Part shown: in pieces, positions 1 through 9,742 of the stretch | Layout of the letters: each line of letters begins with the position of its first letter | Position numbering within the stretch: position 1 is the first letter of the stretch | DNA from: Erpobdella octoculata | Taxonomy: Eukaryota > Annelida > Clitellata > Hirudinida > Erpobdellidae | Assembly (NCBI GenBank): GCA_963978895.1 | Contig: OZ022238.1 | Coordinates: 47,192,210-47,256,209 of the forward strand | DNA length: 64,000 nucleotides | Reading direction: 5' to 3' | Notes under the pieces: model-generated | The model's database searches: none | Seen by the model: only the letters and a program-made list of their open reading frames with translations | Told to the model about the DNA's origin: nothing | Program-made: the position numbers and the translations under genes

Positions 1-78
1 CTTTCACAGAACTAATATTGTTTGTTTCTTGTTCCTAATGTTCATTCTTGCTAAATCTTGACAAGAAACATAATCTTT

Positions 79-190
79 TTGTTAAAAGAATGAGGTAATG
101 TAAATAAGCCAAAGTTGAGGCTCTTTGACATTGGCTGGCAAGTTGGTAAGCTCCGCCTCCATGCCAATTACGAACAACTTATATATAGTC
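79..190 (+). repeat. ~110-bp dispersed repeat upstream of DUF4806-like gene
   Basis: The core CTTTGACATTGGCTGGCAAG followed by GCTCCGCCTC recurs at 12178-12300 and 12959-13020. In this copy and in the 12.2-kb copy a TATATATA run follows 40-60 bases downstream, here at 180-187, about 30 bases before the first open frame. It may be a SINE-like or MITE-like repeat, or promoter sequence captured by an element. Which is ancestral cannot be told from the window. Confidence 0.5.
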
Positions 191-217
191 TGAAAGTGCG
201 CGAAAAATCTGTTTGTT

Positions 218-2701
218 GTGAGGTCACGCCGTTATTGTTTCAGTAAATCTATCGTGTTTTGTCTGCATTTGCTAACATCTAACGAGTTTAGTTCATTCTC
301 ATTGTGTTATAATAATCAGTTAAATTCGTTGTGTTATAATAATCAGTTAGATTTTTTGATCGAAACTTTGTTACAATATGAAGAGCAGTTAGATAAAATT
401 AGAGCCGATAATTTAGCAGATATGTGGTTGGACAGTTTACTAATATATGGGAAGTTTTGAAAGAAATTAAAAGTAATCTGGCTCTTCTTGTCAGTCCGCC
501 AACGACAGCAGTTAATACGGCAGTTCCGGAAAACGTTCATTTCCCCATGCACTCCATGGTACAATTTGACCAGTTGGATTCAAAATTAGAATCTAAAGAA
601 TTAGTTGATGCTCTGGTAAGTCAATTACAGCATGTACTTAGATATCTAAAATTTTTGTATTAGGTTATCACTATCATAAATTCAAACATTTGTATAGGTG
701 ATTGACTTACAAAAGCTCAGTGATGGGTAGTTACTAACTATAAATAGTTAACTACTAGTTATTAACTACTCTACAGTAGTTAAGAAATAGTTAATAACTA
801 CTTTTTGTTAAACTAGTTAACAACTAGTAGTTAACTACTTTTTAAATAGTTATTAACTACAGTAGTTAACTATTTTTTTAACTACTTTACTTTTTTGGTG
901 GCTGAAAAAACGCTATAGATCATGAAACTGAAGTGGATGAGCCAGTATATGACATGTATGTAAATAATGAAGATCTAATGGTGAAAGTATATCAGATTTG
1001 ATAGAAAGTGGGCAAGATAATATTGATAATTCTGACGATGTGCTTCTTTTACCTCAGAGGCAGAGGCCGCGGTGGTCAGCAGTCAGCAATTGGTAAAATT
1101 AGTGCGCGCAGGCGTGTAATTAAAGTTATTACGCAATTGTACACTATCAGTTCCAAATATCCAAAACGTTTTTCCTAAGCTTTTATGCAAGAGGTTATCC
1201 GATTGCATGTAATAAAAGTTTTAATAAAAGTTGTACACTGTCAGTAGGTATAGATCAAAAACGTTTTTCTTAGGCTTATTATGCAAGAGTTTTATCCGAT
1301 TGCATCGATCAAACATAATGCTGGATTTAAAGTTTAAAATAAAACATCGCTAGATGTTGAAACTGTCTTACGAAGGTACATATGAAATTCAGTGATTTTA
1401 ATCTGCTTAAACCTGGTTCGATCCAAAGCATTGAACATTTTTTTGATATTACTGAGCATCCACTTTTAGTAATGGTAGAGAAGAAAACCATCTTTATTTA
1501 ATATCTGATAGTTCGATAAAAATCACAAAAACGGTGCATTGAAAGTAAGGGATAATTTGAAATACAAACAACTTTATGTATGTAAATAAAAAAAATATTT
1601 GATCAATGGCAAAAGTTGTATCGTTATCAAACTTCATTCATCGCAATGTACAGGACATTAGTGGTTCAACATTTATAAAGCCAAATGTTACACGGTGGTG
1701 CTCAAAATTCTATTCGGTTGAAAGGATTGTTAATATAGCTTTCAATAATGTTTGTGATTGTCAGAAGAAGTTAGGGCAAGTTGCATTTAAAGAAATCGAG
1801 TTTGCTTTTTTGAAATCGTTCATTCAGACTATAAAACCAATAGTCACCGCAATGAATATTTTCTAAAGTGAAAAGTCATACATTGGTCACATTATTCAAA
1901 CCATTATAGGATTAAAAAAATAACATCATATCCAGATAAAACCATCAATGCTCTTTTACAAGCGCTATCTCAAGGTATAGAAAAACGATTTGGTCCTGTT
2001 TTGGAAAATGAAGAATATCTTTTAGCAACAGCGATAATTCCCTAATTTAAATTAAATTTTTTGAATAATGAACAAAAAATATTTGATCAAAGAAAATTTG
2101 TTGGCATACATAAATGAAATGAACCAAAAGTTTGAAAAATAAGATTTATTTAACTTGTATTTAATAGCAAATGTTTAAAGGTTTTTTGGTTTATGTTAAA
2201 AAGTAGTTAACTACTAGTTAACTACTAGACAGTAGTTAAGAGGTAGTTAATAACTACTGCTGTTAAAAGTAGTTAGGAAATAGTTACTAACTACTTTTTT
2301 TATGAGTAGTTAAATAAAGTAGTTAACTACTTTTAAAGTAGTTAAAACCCATCACTGCAAAAGCTTGGGGGAGACACAATGGCAGAGGCGTGTCGTAGGC
2401 TGTTCCGGTACACCATGGATGATGGGCTGGCTGAAAAGTTCAATTGGAAAGGGAGTGGTGGTAAAAGAAAAATGAAAAGCACCTTTTTCAAAGAACTTAT
2501 CATTAGTTAGCTTAACTAAACTATTAGCAAAGTCATTTTAAAAATATTAGATATCTAACAACTATTTTTTAAAACAATTTCTCAGAAACTCTCCAAACCA
2601 ATAGACGCTTCCACGATTCGTCAGCCAAGGAAATTGAGGTTGTGACAAAGAAGTGGATAAAGTTTGCACATGAGAGGCTGAACCGCAAGGAGAAGAAATG
2701 A
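218..2701 (+). pseudogene. DUF4806-like gene, disrupted by a hAT element
   Basis: Three exon pieces can be read. The first runs in the frame starting at 424 and ends at a GTAAG donor after 615; it contains the motif VHFPMHSMVQFDQLDSKLES. The second begins at 698 after a TAG acceptor, is broken after 717 by the hAT insertion, and resumes at 2366 through 2505; it contains LFRYTMDDGLAEKFNWKG and GGKRKMKS. The third is 2586-2701 and ends in a TGA after a basic helix with W-IKFAHERL. Phase is conserved across all junctions if the insertion is ignored. The order 'FP-, then L-R-LF---LA---NWKG--GK, then W---A-ER' resembles the DUF4806 domain found in many invertebrate proteins of unknown function. 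The 5' part (218-460) is in a different frame and its link to the rest is uncertain. Confidence 0.6.
718..2357. mobile_element. hAT transposon, degenerate, with intact ends
   Basis: Terminal inverted repeats start CAGTGATGGG at 718 and end with its complement at 2357. They are flanked by the exact 8-bp target-site duplication CAAAAGCT (710-717 and 2358-2365), the hAT signature. Both subterminal regions are full of TAGTTAACTACT-type repeats. The interior holds transposase debris on the plus strand: an N-terminal piece at 1382-1480 (MKFSDFNLLKPGS), a 86-codon open piece at 1606-1866 with PNVTRWCSKFYSVER, and a further piece near 1960-2090. Stops and frame changes separate them, so it cannot encode a working transposase. 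Confidence 0.88.
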
Positions 2702-2835
2702 CATTTATATAGAGCTCAAAAGACTTTCTTTAAATAAACTTTTTTATAAATTTGCAAATATTGTTTCAGTTTTGTCTATTGATGAACGTATTTGAAGTGA
2801 TAATAATTTGCATGAGCAAATAATAGAGGAGGTTT

Positions 2836-3050
2836 CTAAAGCGTTACATTGTAAACGTTTCTAAAACGTTACACGGTAAACGTTTCTAAAACGTTACACG
2901 GAAAACGTTTCTAAAACGTTACACGGGAAACGTTTCTAAAACGTTACACGGGAAACGTTTCTAAAACGTTACACGGGAAACGTTTCTAAAACGTTACACG
3001 GGAAACGTTTCTAAAACGTTACTCAGGAAACGTTTCTTTAACGCACAGCC
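2836..3050. repeat. 25-bp minisatellite with GAAACGTTTC palindromes
   Basis: About eight tandem copies of a 25-bp unit built on GGAAACGTTTCTAAAACG plus TTACACG. Each unit contains the perfect palindrome GAAACGTTTC. Early units vary (GTAAACG, GAAAACG) and later ones are nearly identical. It lies just downstream of the DUF4806-like gene. Confidence 0.9.
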
Positions 3051-3059
3051 GATGAGCAA

Positions 3060-4440
3060 AACAACCGAAAAGAAACGCGTTTCTTGTAACCGAAAATGAA
3101 CGGTTAAGAAACGTTACAAAGTGGTTACAATGTTTTATAGTATACGGTGTGCCTACGATCCTTTATAAAGTATCGACAAAAATGCATTTTTTTTATACAA
3201 CCAAATATTCCCCGTGCACGAGCAATAGACAAGCTGACTAAGAACACTTTTAAGTAACATATAAATTAAAAAAATACTGGTTTTCAAGAAAAAGAAAAAT
3301 TTTATGGACCAACCTTTTTCTTGATTCCATAATAAAAAATTAAACTTCAAAACGTATCTAAATTCCAACCAAAATCAAAAATATAAATAAAACAAAAAAT
3401 ACTATGGTTTTCAGTAGATATCCTTTAATTGATTTTTATTGAAACATTGATATTAAATTGAAAATTTAAAAAATTACAATTAGTTTTCCATAGATCCTTT
3501 ATAAAGGACTGTCGGCTTATATGGGTAAAAGGTTTTTTGTAATTTTTTACCTATAACTATTGAAAACTTTATTCAATGTTTAGTTTTTGGTTACTCTAGC
3601 GACAAAACCAAATGCCATTTTAATTAGAGATATCGTCTGTCAAAGTTCAGCGGTGTTTCACTATGGAAACGACCAAACTCGTACATTTTCTCCTGAGTCG
3701 GCCAGATATTAAAACAACTTGTGTCAAAACGAAATTTTGCACACTTATATAACACCCTAGTTAAATAGTAAAAATTTAAAATTATTTTTCTGTAAATGTT
3801 AGTTACCGAGATATCGTCTGTCAAAGTTCAGCGGTGTTTCACTGTAACTGTAGAGACGACCAAACTTTTAAGTAAGTCGAGTGAAAAAAGTAATCAACAT
3901 GATATCGAAACTGAAAAACTTCGGTTGAAACAGGTGAGTTGAAATTTAATGTTTTTTTTGTCAAAATATATTTGATTTTGGTTTGGTATCCAGGATCAAG
4001 GGCGCCGGAATGGTTTTGAAAGTGGGGGGCCAACAAATTTTTTTGGAGTCTTTAAATCCCCGTAGGCGAGTATTATAAACTTTATGATGAAATACATCTA
4101 TATCTGAAATAATTGATTTTAAACAAACAACAAATGTTTTTCTAAAATAAAAAGTAAAAAAAATGAATGGCAGTCAAGTGTTTAGGTAATTACCATTTTA
4201 CCAAAGTCAAAAGTAATTACCATTTTACCAAAGTCCAAAGTAACAACATTAACTACCATTTACCAAACAAATTATTTCTTCTGTCATACAAAAAGATTTA
4301 CAAGTTTCCAACAAGTTTAGATTGTCTGTTTTCTTTATGTACAGTTAACAACATGACACGGTTTAATCTAGTTTGGGTGATTATAGGTTTTAATTCGGCT
4401 TATTTCTGATGTTGCATTTGATATCGGATGTCTACTTCTG
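3060..4440. other. Non-coding stretch with small duplications
   Basis: No gene recognised. A ~55-bp direct repeat containing GATATCGTCTGTCAAAGTTC occurs at 3628-3690 and 3811-3870, and a 31-bp unit (TAATTACCATTTTACCAAAG) is tandemly repeated at 4187-4245. Open frames here are short and lack coding character. Confidence 0.6.
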
Positions 4441-4926
4441 ACAATTTTTGAGAGTAAATAATTATAATCAAGGTTAGATAAAAAAAATGGCAAGATATTG
4501 TGTGACTTTAAAAACATTTTCAAGCTAATTGAAATTTTCATGATTCCGAGCCACTTGACCCAATGACTCTCCAATATTCATGCAGTGAAACCAAGAAAAA
4601 TGATTACAACAAAATATATTTGTTTTATCTCAAAACAGCGTTGTGTTTTTCACTCTACATAATTAAGCTATAAATCTAATTTATATATGACCCAATGACT
4701 CTCCAATATTCATGCAGTGAAACCAAGAAAAATGACGTTTAAACTGAGCCCGTTCCCTCTATTGTTGTGTTTAATATTTTTTATTAAATAAACAATGACG
4801 TCACTTATGGATGAAATCTTGTAGCACAAACGGCACAACGCTATTTTTAATTGTGTGGATTGATTAATGCCGTAAACAATAAGCGTGTTCGAGTGTTATT
4901 ATATATTAGAAGTGATTATACAAAAA
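4441..4926. repeat. 3'-flank repeat of Hsp70 copies, first copy
   Basis: This segment (phrases GAGCCACTTGACCCAATGAC and GTGTGGATTGATTAATGCCG) is repeated almost verbatim at 6128-6489 and in a more diverged form at 53340-53820. The latter two lie immediately 3' of minus-strand Hsp70 copies A and F, so the repeat is ancestral downstream flank. The extra copy here indicates a local tandem duplication, with 4927-6127 as the intervening sequence. Confidence 0.75.
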
Positions 4927-4985
4927 GGTTGTTGTATATTTTTTTTAAATTAGCATTGCCAGCCTCGGGGCTATAACTTCACACA

Positions 4986-5470
4986 CGTTCGGCGGGCGAA
5001 AATAAACCAACAAGGCATAGCGTTCCTATAAATGACAATATACTTCCACAGAAATATAATTAAAGCAAATCCTCTAAAAGACTGGAAACCAACTGCCAGT
5101 TCAAAAATTTTCTCAATTTTTTTCAATGAAGTAGACCAGCTTATTAATTTGGCAGGTCGAATGAAGACTTGGTCAGAAAATTTAAAAACTATAACCTGTC
5201 CGTCATTCACAAAAATGGCGGTTAGCATTTTAAAAGAAAGAATAAACATCTTAACAGAATGCAGTCCAGAGAGTGAAAAACAACGCAAACTTGAATTTGT
5301 TTTAGAACAAGCCAAACTGCTTACAAAAAGCAAGTTTCATTGTTATTACTCACCAGGGCTCACAATCATGTCATATATACGATTCATGCAGAAAGTCCAG
5401 CAGCTTATAACACTTTAAGAGAATCGAGTAATTCCATTGACCAGCATTTTGAAAAAGATCATCAAATGTC
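4986..5470 (+). pseudogene. THAP/P-type transposase fragment
   Basis: The 128-codon open frame at 5032-5418 contains SKIFSIFFNEVDQLINLAGR, KLEFVLEQAKLL and YYSPGLTIMSY. After 5385 the next frame continues with ESPAAYNTLRESSNSIDQHF, giving the family pattern 'YSP----S----SP-AY--LR' of invertebrate P-type transposases. A single-base frameshift therefore lies near 5380. No catalytic domain follows, so it is a fragment, related in family but not in sequence to the longer THAP gene at 15.9-21.3 kb. Confidence 0.5.
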
Positions 5471-5861
5471 TTGATGAAATGTATGGGCTCAATAATTTGG
5501 TGCTTGCTATTTAATTTCTGTAAAACCGATCCTTGATAGCAGAGGGGGATTTGACACGACAATCAGAGTACGCTTTCATTTTATGCGTACATTGCTGAAA
5601 GGTTTTTAAAGAAATCAAGGCATCACCAGAACTGGCAAAATTATTTCTGCAAAATAATTGATTGCACACCTTTGAATCTTAACTCAGAACTGAAAACATA
5701 CAATTTTTACTGTTTTAATTATCACAATGTTAAAATATTGAAAATTTTCTAATAACTTTGACTTTACTACGAATAACTATATTTGTTATAATTTAAAGTT
5801 CCTAAGTTTACTTTTTTTTTATATTTTATGATTTTTACTTTTTATGGATTTTGGTTAAGTA

Positions 5862-6090
5862 AAATATATTTGTTTTATCTCAAAACAGCGTTGTGTTTTC
5901 CACTCCACATAATTAAGCTATAAATCAAATTTATAATGTGTATATGAAGCATTGCGCAGTCATGGGACCAACTGGGTACAAGGCTATTATTGGCTGACTG
6001 TCCAGATACTATTATATAGACATCCATGATATATACACATATATATATATATATATAATCAAGTTTTGTATTCAAATATTTAACATGGAC
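5862..6090. repeat. Possible LTR-like fragment
   Basis: The last part, a TATA run followed by CAAGTTTTGTATTCAAATAT and TTAACATG, matches 52745-52820. There it follows a retroelement 3' coding end and a purine-rich tract. The start (5862-5935) matches 4607-4683. This suggests a decayed LTR or other element piece between the two copies of the Hsp70 3' flank. Confidence 0.3.
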
Positions 6091-6127
6091 AACTCTGATG
6101 AAAAAATTTACAAACTGAAGTTTAGCA

Positions 6128-6489
6128 GCAATTTTTGAGAGTAAATAATTATAATCGAGGTTAGATAAAAAAAAATGGCAAGATATTGTGTGACTTTAAA
6201 AACATTTTCAAGCTAATTGAAATTTTCATGATTCCGAGCCACTTGACCCAATGACTCTCCAATATTCATGCAGTGAAACCAAGAAAAATGACGTTTAAAC
6301 TGAGCCCGTTCCCTCTATTGTTGTGTTTAATATTTTTTATTAAATAAACAATGACGTCACTTATGGATGAAATCTTGTAGCACAAACGGCACAACGCTAT
6401 TTTTAATTGTGTGGATTGATTAATGCCGTAAACAATAAGGGTGTTCGAGTGTTATTATATATTAGAAGTGATTATACAAAAAAGGTTGT
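6128..6489. repeat. 3'-flank repeat of Hsp70 copies, second copy
   Basis: Near-identical to 4441-4926 and similar to 53340-53820; directly abuts the 3' end of Hsp70 copy A. Confidence 0.75.
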
Positions 6490-6543
6490 TGTATAAAACG
6501 TATTTATATAAAACCAATACTGATGTCATATCATAGAAAATTA

Positions 6544-8895
6544 TTAATTTTTAAAATATTGTTTGGATCTTCTTGCAGCAACAGCAGCTCCAATAGCAAG
6601 TATTTCTTCTGGATCAAGTTTACTGTTGGGTGCTTTGCCAAAAAATTCTTCAACCATAGCCTTGACCTATTTGAAATGGAAATTAAAACTGATTATTTAA
6701 CTATAGTTCACATTCCATAGTGTCAGTGTATGTTATTTTAAATAACATTATAGTTCAAATAAAAAAAATCAACCTTAAGGTTACATTTATTTCTAGAAGT
6801 GCAAATGCTCTGCATATTTATTAATAACAGCTTGACTAACCTTTGGCATTTTTGTCACTCCACCAACCAACAAAACTTCATCAATGTCTTTTTTCTCAAT
6901 GCCTGCGCATACTTTAATGCAATCTTCACACAAAGGAATTGTCCTCGTGATCAAATCATCAATCCTGTTTTCAAATTCTTTTCTTGTCAGCTCCATCTCC
7001 AAACCTTTCGATTTACCATTGAACGTTTTAGCCAGATCATCAATGTTAATTTTGACTTTAGCCTCCGTGGTTAGCTTAATTTTTGCTTCAACTGCTTCTC
7101 CTCTAAGTTTCCACAATGCTGTTTCATTATTTTTGAGATCAATACCAGTCTGCAAATATATAATAAATGATATAATACAAATTTTATGACGTATAATCAA
7201 TGACAACTTATTAGGGCCCGCAGTGGATACAAAGGCTGAAAAAGACTGTGGAAGTTGTGGCTTATACCTGTTATTCATTGATAGTAAATAAAAATTGTCG
7301 ATTACGATGTTGTAGATTGTACCTACCTCTTCAAAGAATTTTTGGTTTAAATAATTCAAGAGAACGTTGTCGATAAGATATCCATTGAGCAATGGGGCAC
7401 AATGTGATGTAAAACTAATATGCCCATTTTTAGATTTTACTATGGACACCTGAAATTTTCCACCGCCAAAATCATAAACAGCAGTCCTAAAACAACATAA
7501 GAAATTTTTTTAATTAATGCAATTATCAAATTACTAAAAACTATAATTTGTAAATAAATGAGAACTAACAGTTTATCGCCAGAAGTAGATTTTTGAGGAT
7601 CCAATGAATCCAGTGCAAGCACAGCAGCAATTGGTTCTTTGACTAAATCAATTCGTTTAAATCCAGCAAGGTTTGCAGCTTTTTTGTAGATCCTCTTTAA
7701 ATAACCCTGGTTAAAATTTTGATATAACATTTATATCAAAACTTTTATAAACAAAGATTTATAAATAAAATATTAGATACCTCAATTGGTAAGGCCTCAG
7801 AAAAATTACAAGTATGAGGAACAGTGACAACAGCATCACAGACTTCTTTTTTGAAATGCCCTTCTGTTAGTTCAAATTTAATTTAGTACAAATTTTCAAT
7901 TATTCTACAATAGCAACAAAATAAACCTGCTGATTTCTTCATATAGTTCAAAAGAGGTGCAACAGCTTCATATGGTTTATAACGCTTTTCAGTGACTGGG
8001 ACACTGATTAAAGGATCTTTTTCTCCTGGACTATATTCTATTTTGAATGGAACAGTTTTCCTTTATTGAAAATATTAAAAGTTTAACTTGTTAAACAAAT
8101 TTGTATTTTTTCTATATTTCCTAGCTATATAATCTTAAAAAAATCTTACATGTAGTCCTGGATGTATTCCCGAAAATCACCATCAATGTCATTTGACAGC
8201 AGTCTCTTTATATCATGTATACTATTCCTGTGATACCATATGTCATACACATCCCGCCATTTACTAACTATTTGTTTATCATTTTCTTCTATATACAAAA
8301 CTGAAGGAATTTTGGTCAAGACTTTATAACCATCTTCGTCACTGACAGCTACACGAGTGTTCGTTGTTCCAAAATCAATTCCGACAATGTCTTCTCCAAT
8401 ATCATTATATTGATAATCTGAACAGATTTGACTAACAGATTCATCCTGTCGAAAAACCAGTCCAGATTTTAAAGAAATTGATATTAAAATCATGACGGTT
8501 ATATTTTATGTGTTTACATTTGTTTAACATTGTAAAAATTTACATTTACTAAAAAAACTTTAATAAGACTTCATGGAAATAGAAATAATTTATTTTATGA
8601 CCAAAAAACTTTACAGACCAAAAAGTGCCTATGTACAAACATCAATCAAGTAACAAAGATTTATTGAAACTAAAAAACTCGGAGGCCATCTTGGCAACTC
8701 ACTCAAAACCTGCTCATCTATATATATTCCCTGCGCGACGAAAATTAAATAGAGATTGAAAATAGCGTGCTCGAATAAATTATTATTAAAATAAAAACTA
8801 ACGTATAAGTTGTTGTTCGCAAACGAGCCAATCGATCGTGTAACAGACCATGACTGTTTTCCTAAGAGGAAACAGAGTTTAGTATTACGGAGCAT
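6544..8895 (-). CDS. Mitochondrial Hsp70-like protein, nucleotide-binding domain only (copy A)
   Basis: Eight exons on the minus strand: 8895-8803, 8445-8150, 8060-7927, 7863-7781, 7706-7570, 7486-7327, 7149-6841, 6666-6544. All introns are GT-AG, phases agree, and the join is about 444 residues without a stop. Exon 1 starts MLRNTKLCFLLGKQSWSV and has Arg, Lys and Ser but no acid, like a mitochondrial presequence. Visible Hsp70 ATPase motifs are GIDFGTTNT (phosphate 1), DIKRLL (the catalytic Lys), VKEPIAAVLA, YDFGGGKFQVS (phosphate 2) and VLLVGGVTKMPKV (adenosine). EEFFGKAP and DPEEILAIGAA match the end of the mortalin ATPase domain. The chain stops about ten residues later, with no interdomain linker and no substrate-binding domain. 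GGGTF of the family is GGGKF here, replacing a Thr near the gamma phosphate. Role inferred: a mitochondrial ATPase-domain-only Hsp70 paralogue; whether it hydrolyses ATP or acts as a regulator is unknown. Confidence 0.82.
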
Positions 8896-8929
8896 CACGA
8901 AACTTTGACGCAAAACGATCGCAACAGAC

Positions 8930-8998
8930 AAGACGGAACTAGTTATTAGTAAATGTCAGCCTATATATAACCGCTTATAACTGACAATGACCATCGAC
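8930..8998 (-). promoter_or_regulatory. Conserved upstream region of Hsp70 copy A
   Basis: A TATATATA box (8962-8969) lies about 70 bases upstream of the ATG, preceded by CGATGGTCATTGTCAGTTATA on the minus strand (near 8976-8996). The same arrangement occurs upstream of copy F (58201-58238). A version of the GATGGTCATTTGCAGTTATA motif also precedes the first exons at 27271 and 42667. Conservation between diverged copies suggests a core promoter. Confidence 0.5.
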
Positions 8999-9256
8999 AA
9001 ATCAGTTAACACTATATAGACAGCAAATATATCGAACGTTTATAAGTAAAATTTCAATTTTTAAAAACTACAATTTGAGCAAATAATTTAATCTTGATTA
9101 AAAAAAATAAAGAAAAGAAGAGTAGTATATTTAATTGCAATCAATCAATGCGTCAGTTCTTATAGCGCTTTTGAGAATTTGGTTAGAGTTTAGCATGAAT
9201 AGCATGTAACAGCCATAGGTGTAAAAGAATACCTCTTTTAAAAAATGTTACTGTGT

Positions 9257-9370
9257 GTTAAGCTCCACCTCGCTTTTGTGAGCCAGTTCCAAGCCTGTGA
9301 AAAAGAGCAGAGCAAGAAAAAAGATCAAATTTTGATCCGAGACAGGAAGTACTTTGGTATTAGTGGCTAA
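9257..9370. repeat. SINE-like repeat, diverged copy
   Basis: Contains GAGCCAGTTCCAAGCCTG and GACAGGAAGTAC, matching the complete SINE-like element at 42415-42596. Other copies are at 57882-58025 and, tail only, 27170-27231. This copy lacks the poly(A) tail. Confidence 0.55.
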
Positions 9371-9742
9371 TCCATATATGACGATGGGGAAAGTTTGTCC
9401 TGTTGAGATTTTTATTAAGAAACTATGTTATATTTGACTTTTATGTCTATGTTTAGATCAATTGACGAAGATTAAGATTAAACGAATTAAAGAAATATCG
9501 ATAAGTTTTAAGTTAGCGTCTCTCGTGATCTGACATCGAAGAATTGTTAGTCTAGCACGTTTATTCTTATTAGAGATATTTTGCTTTTGTTTGTGTCTTC
9601 AGGTCAATCAAAGAAAAGAAAAGTAGCACAAGTAATGGATTTCACTAAAGTTCAACTCGATCAAGCACTTGGAAGGCAGAAGTCTGAAGAAGGCTGAATT
9701 GGAAGTCAAGAGTTTGCATATTACTACGCGGCATTTCTGATG

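Noticed and set aside
2836..3050. CRISPR-like array
   Set aside because: Units are adjacent with no unique spacers; this is a eukaryotic minisatellite.
8629..8931. 100-residue ORF starting at 8931 as a separate gene
   Set aside because: The frame only opens at a TTG; the real start is the ATG at 8895 and the frame beyond 8803 is intron.
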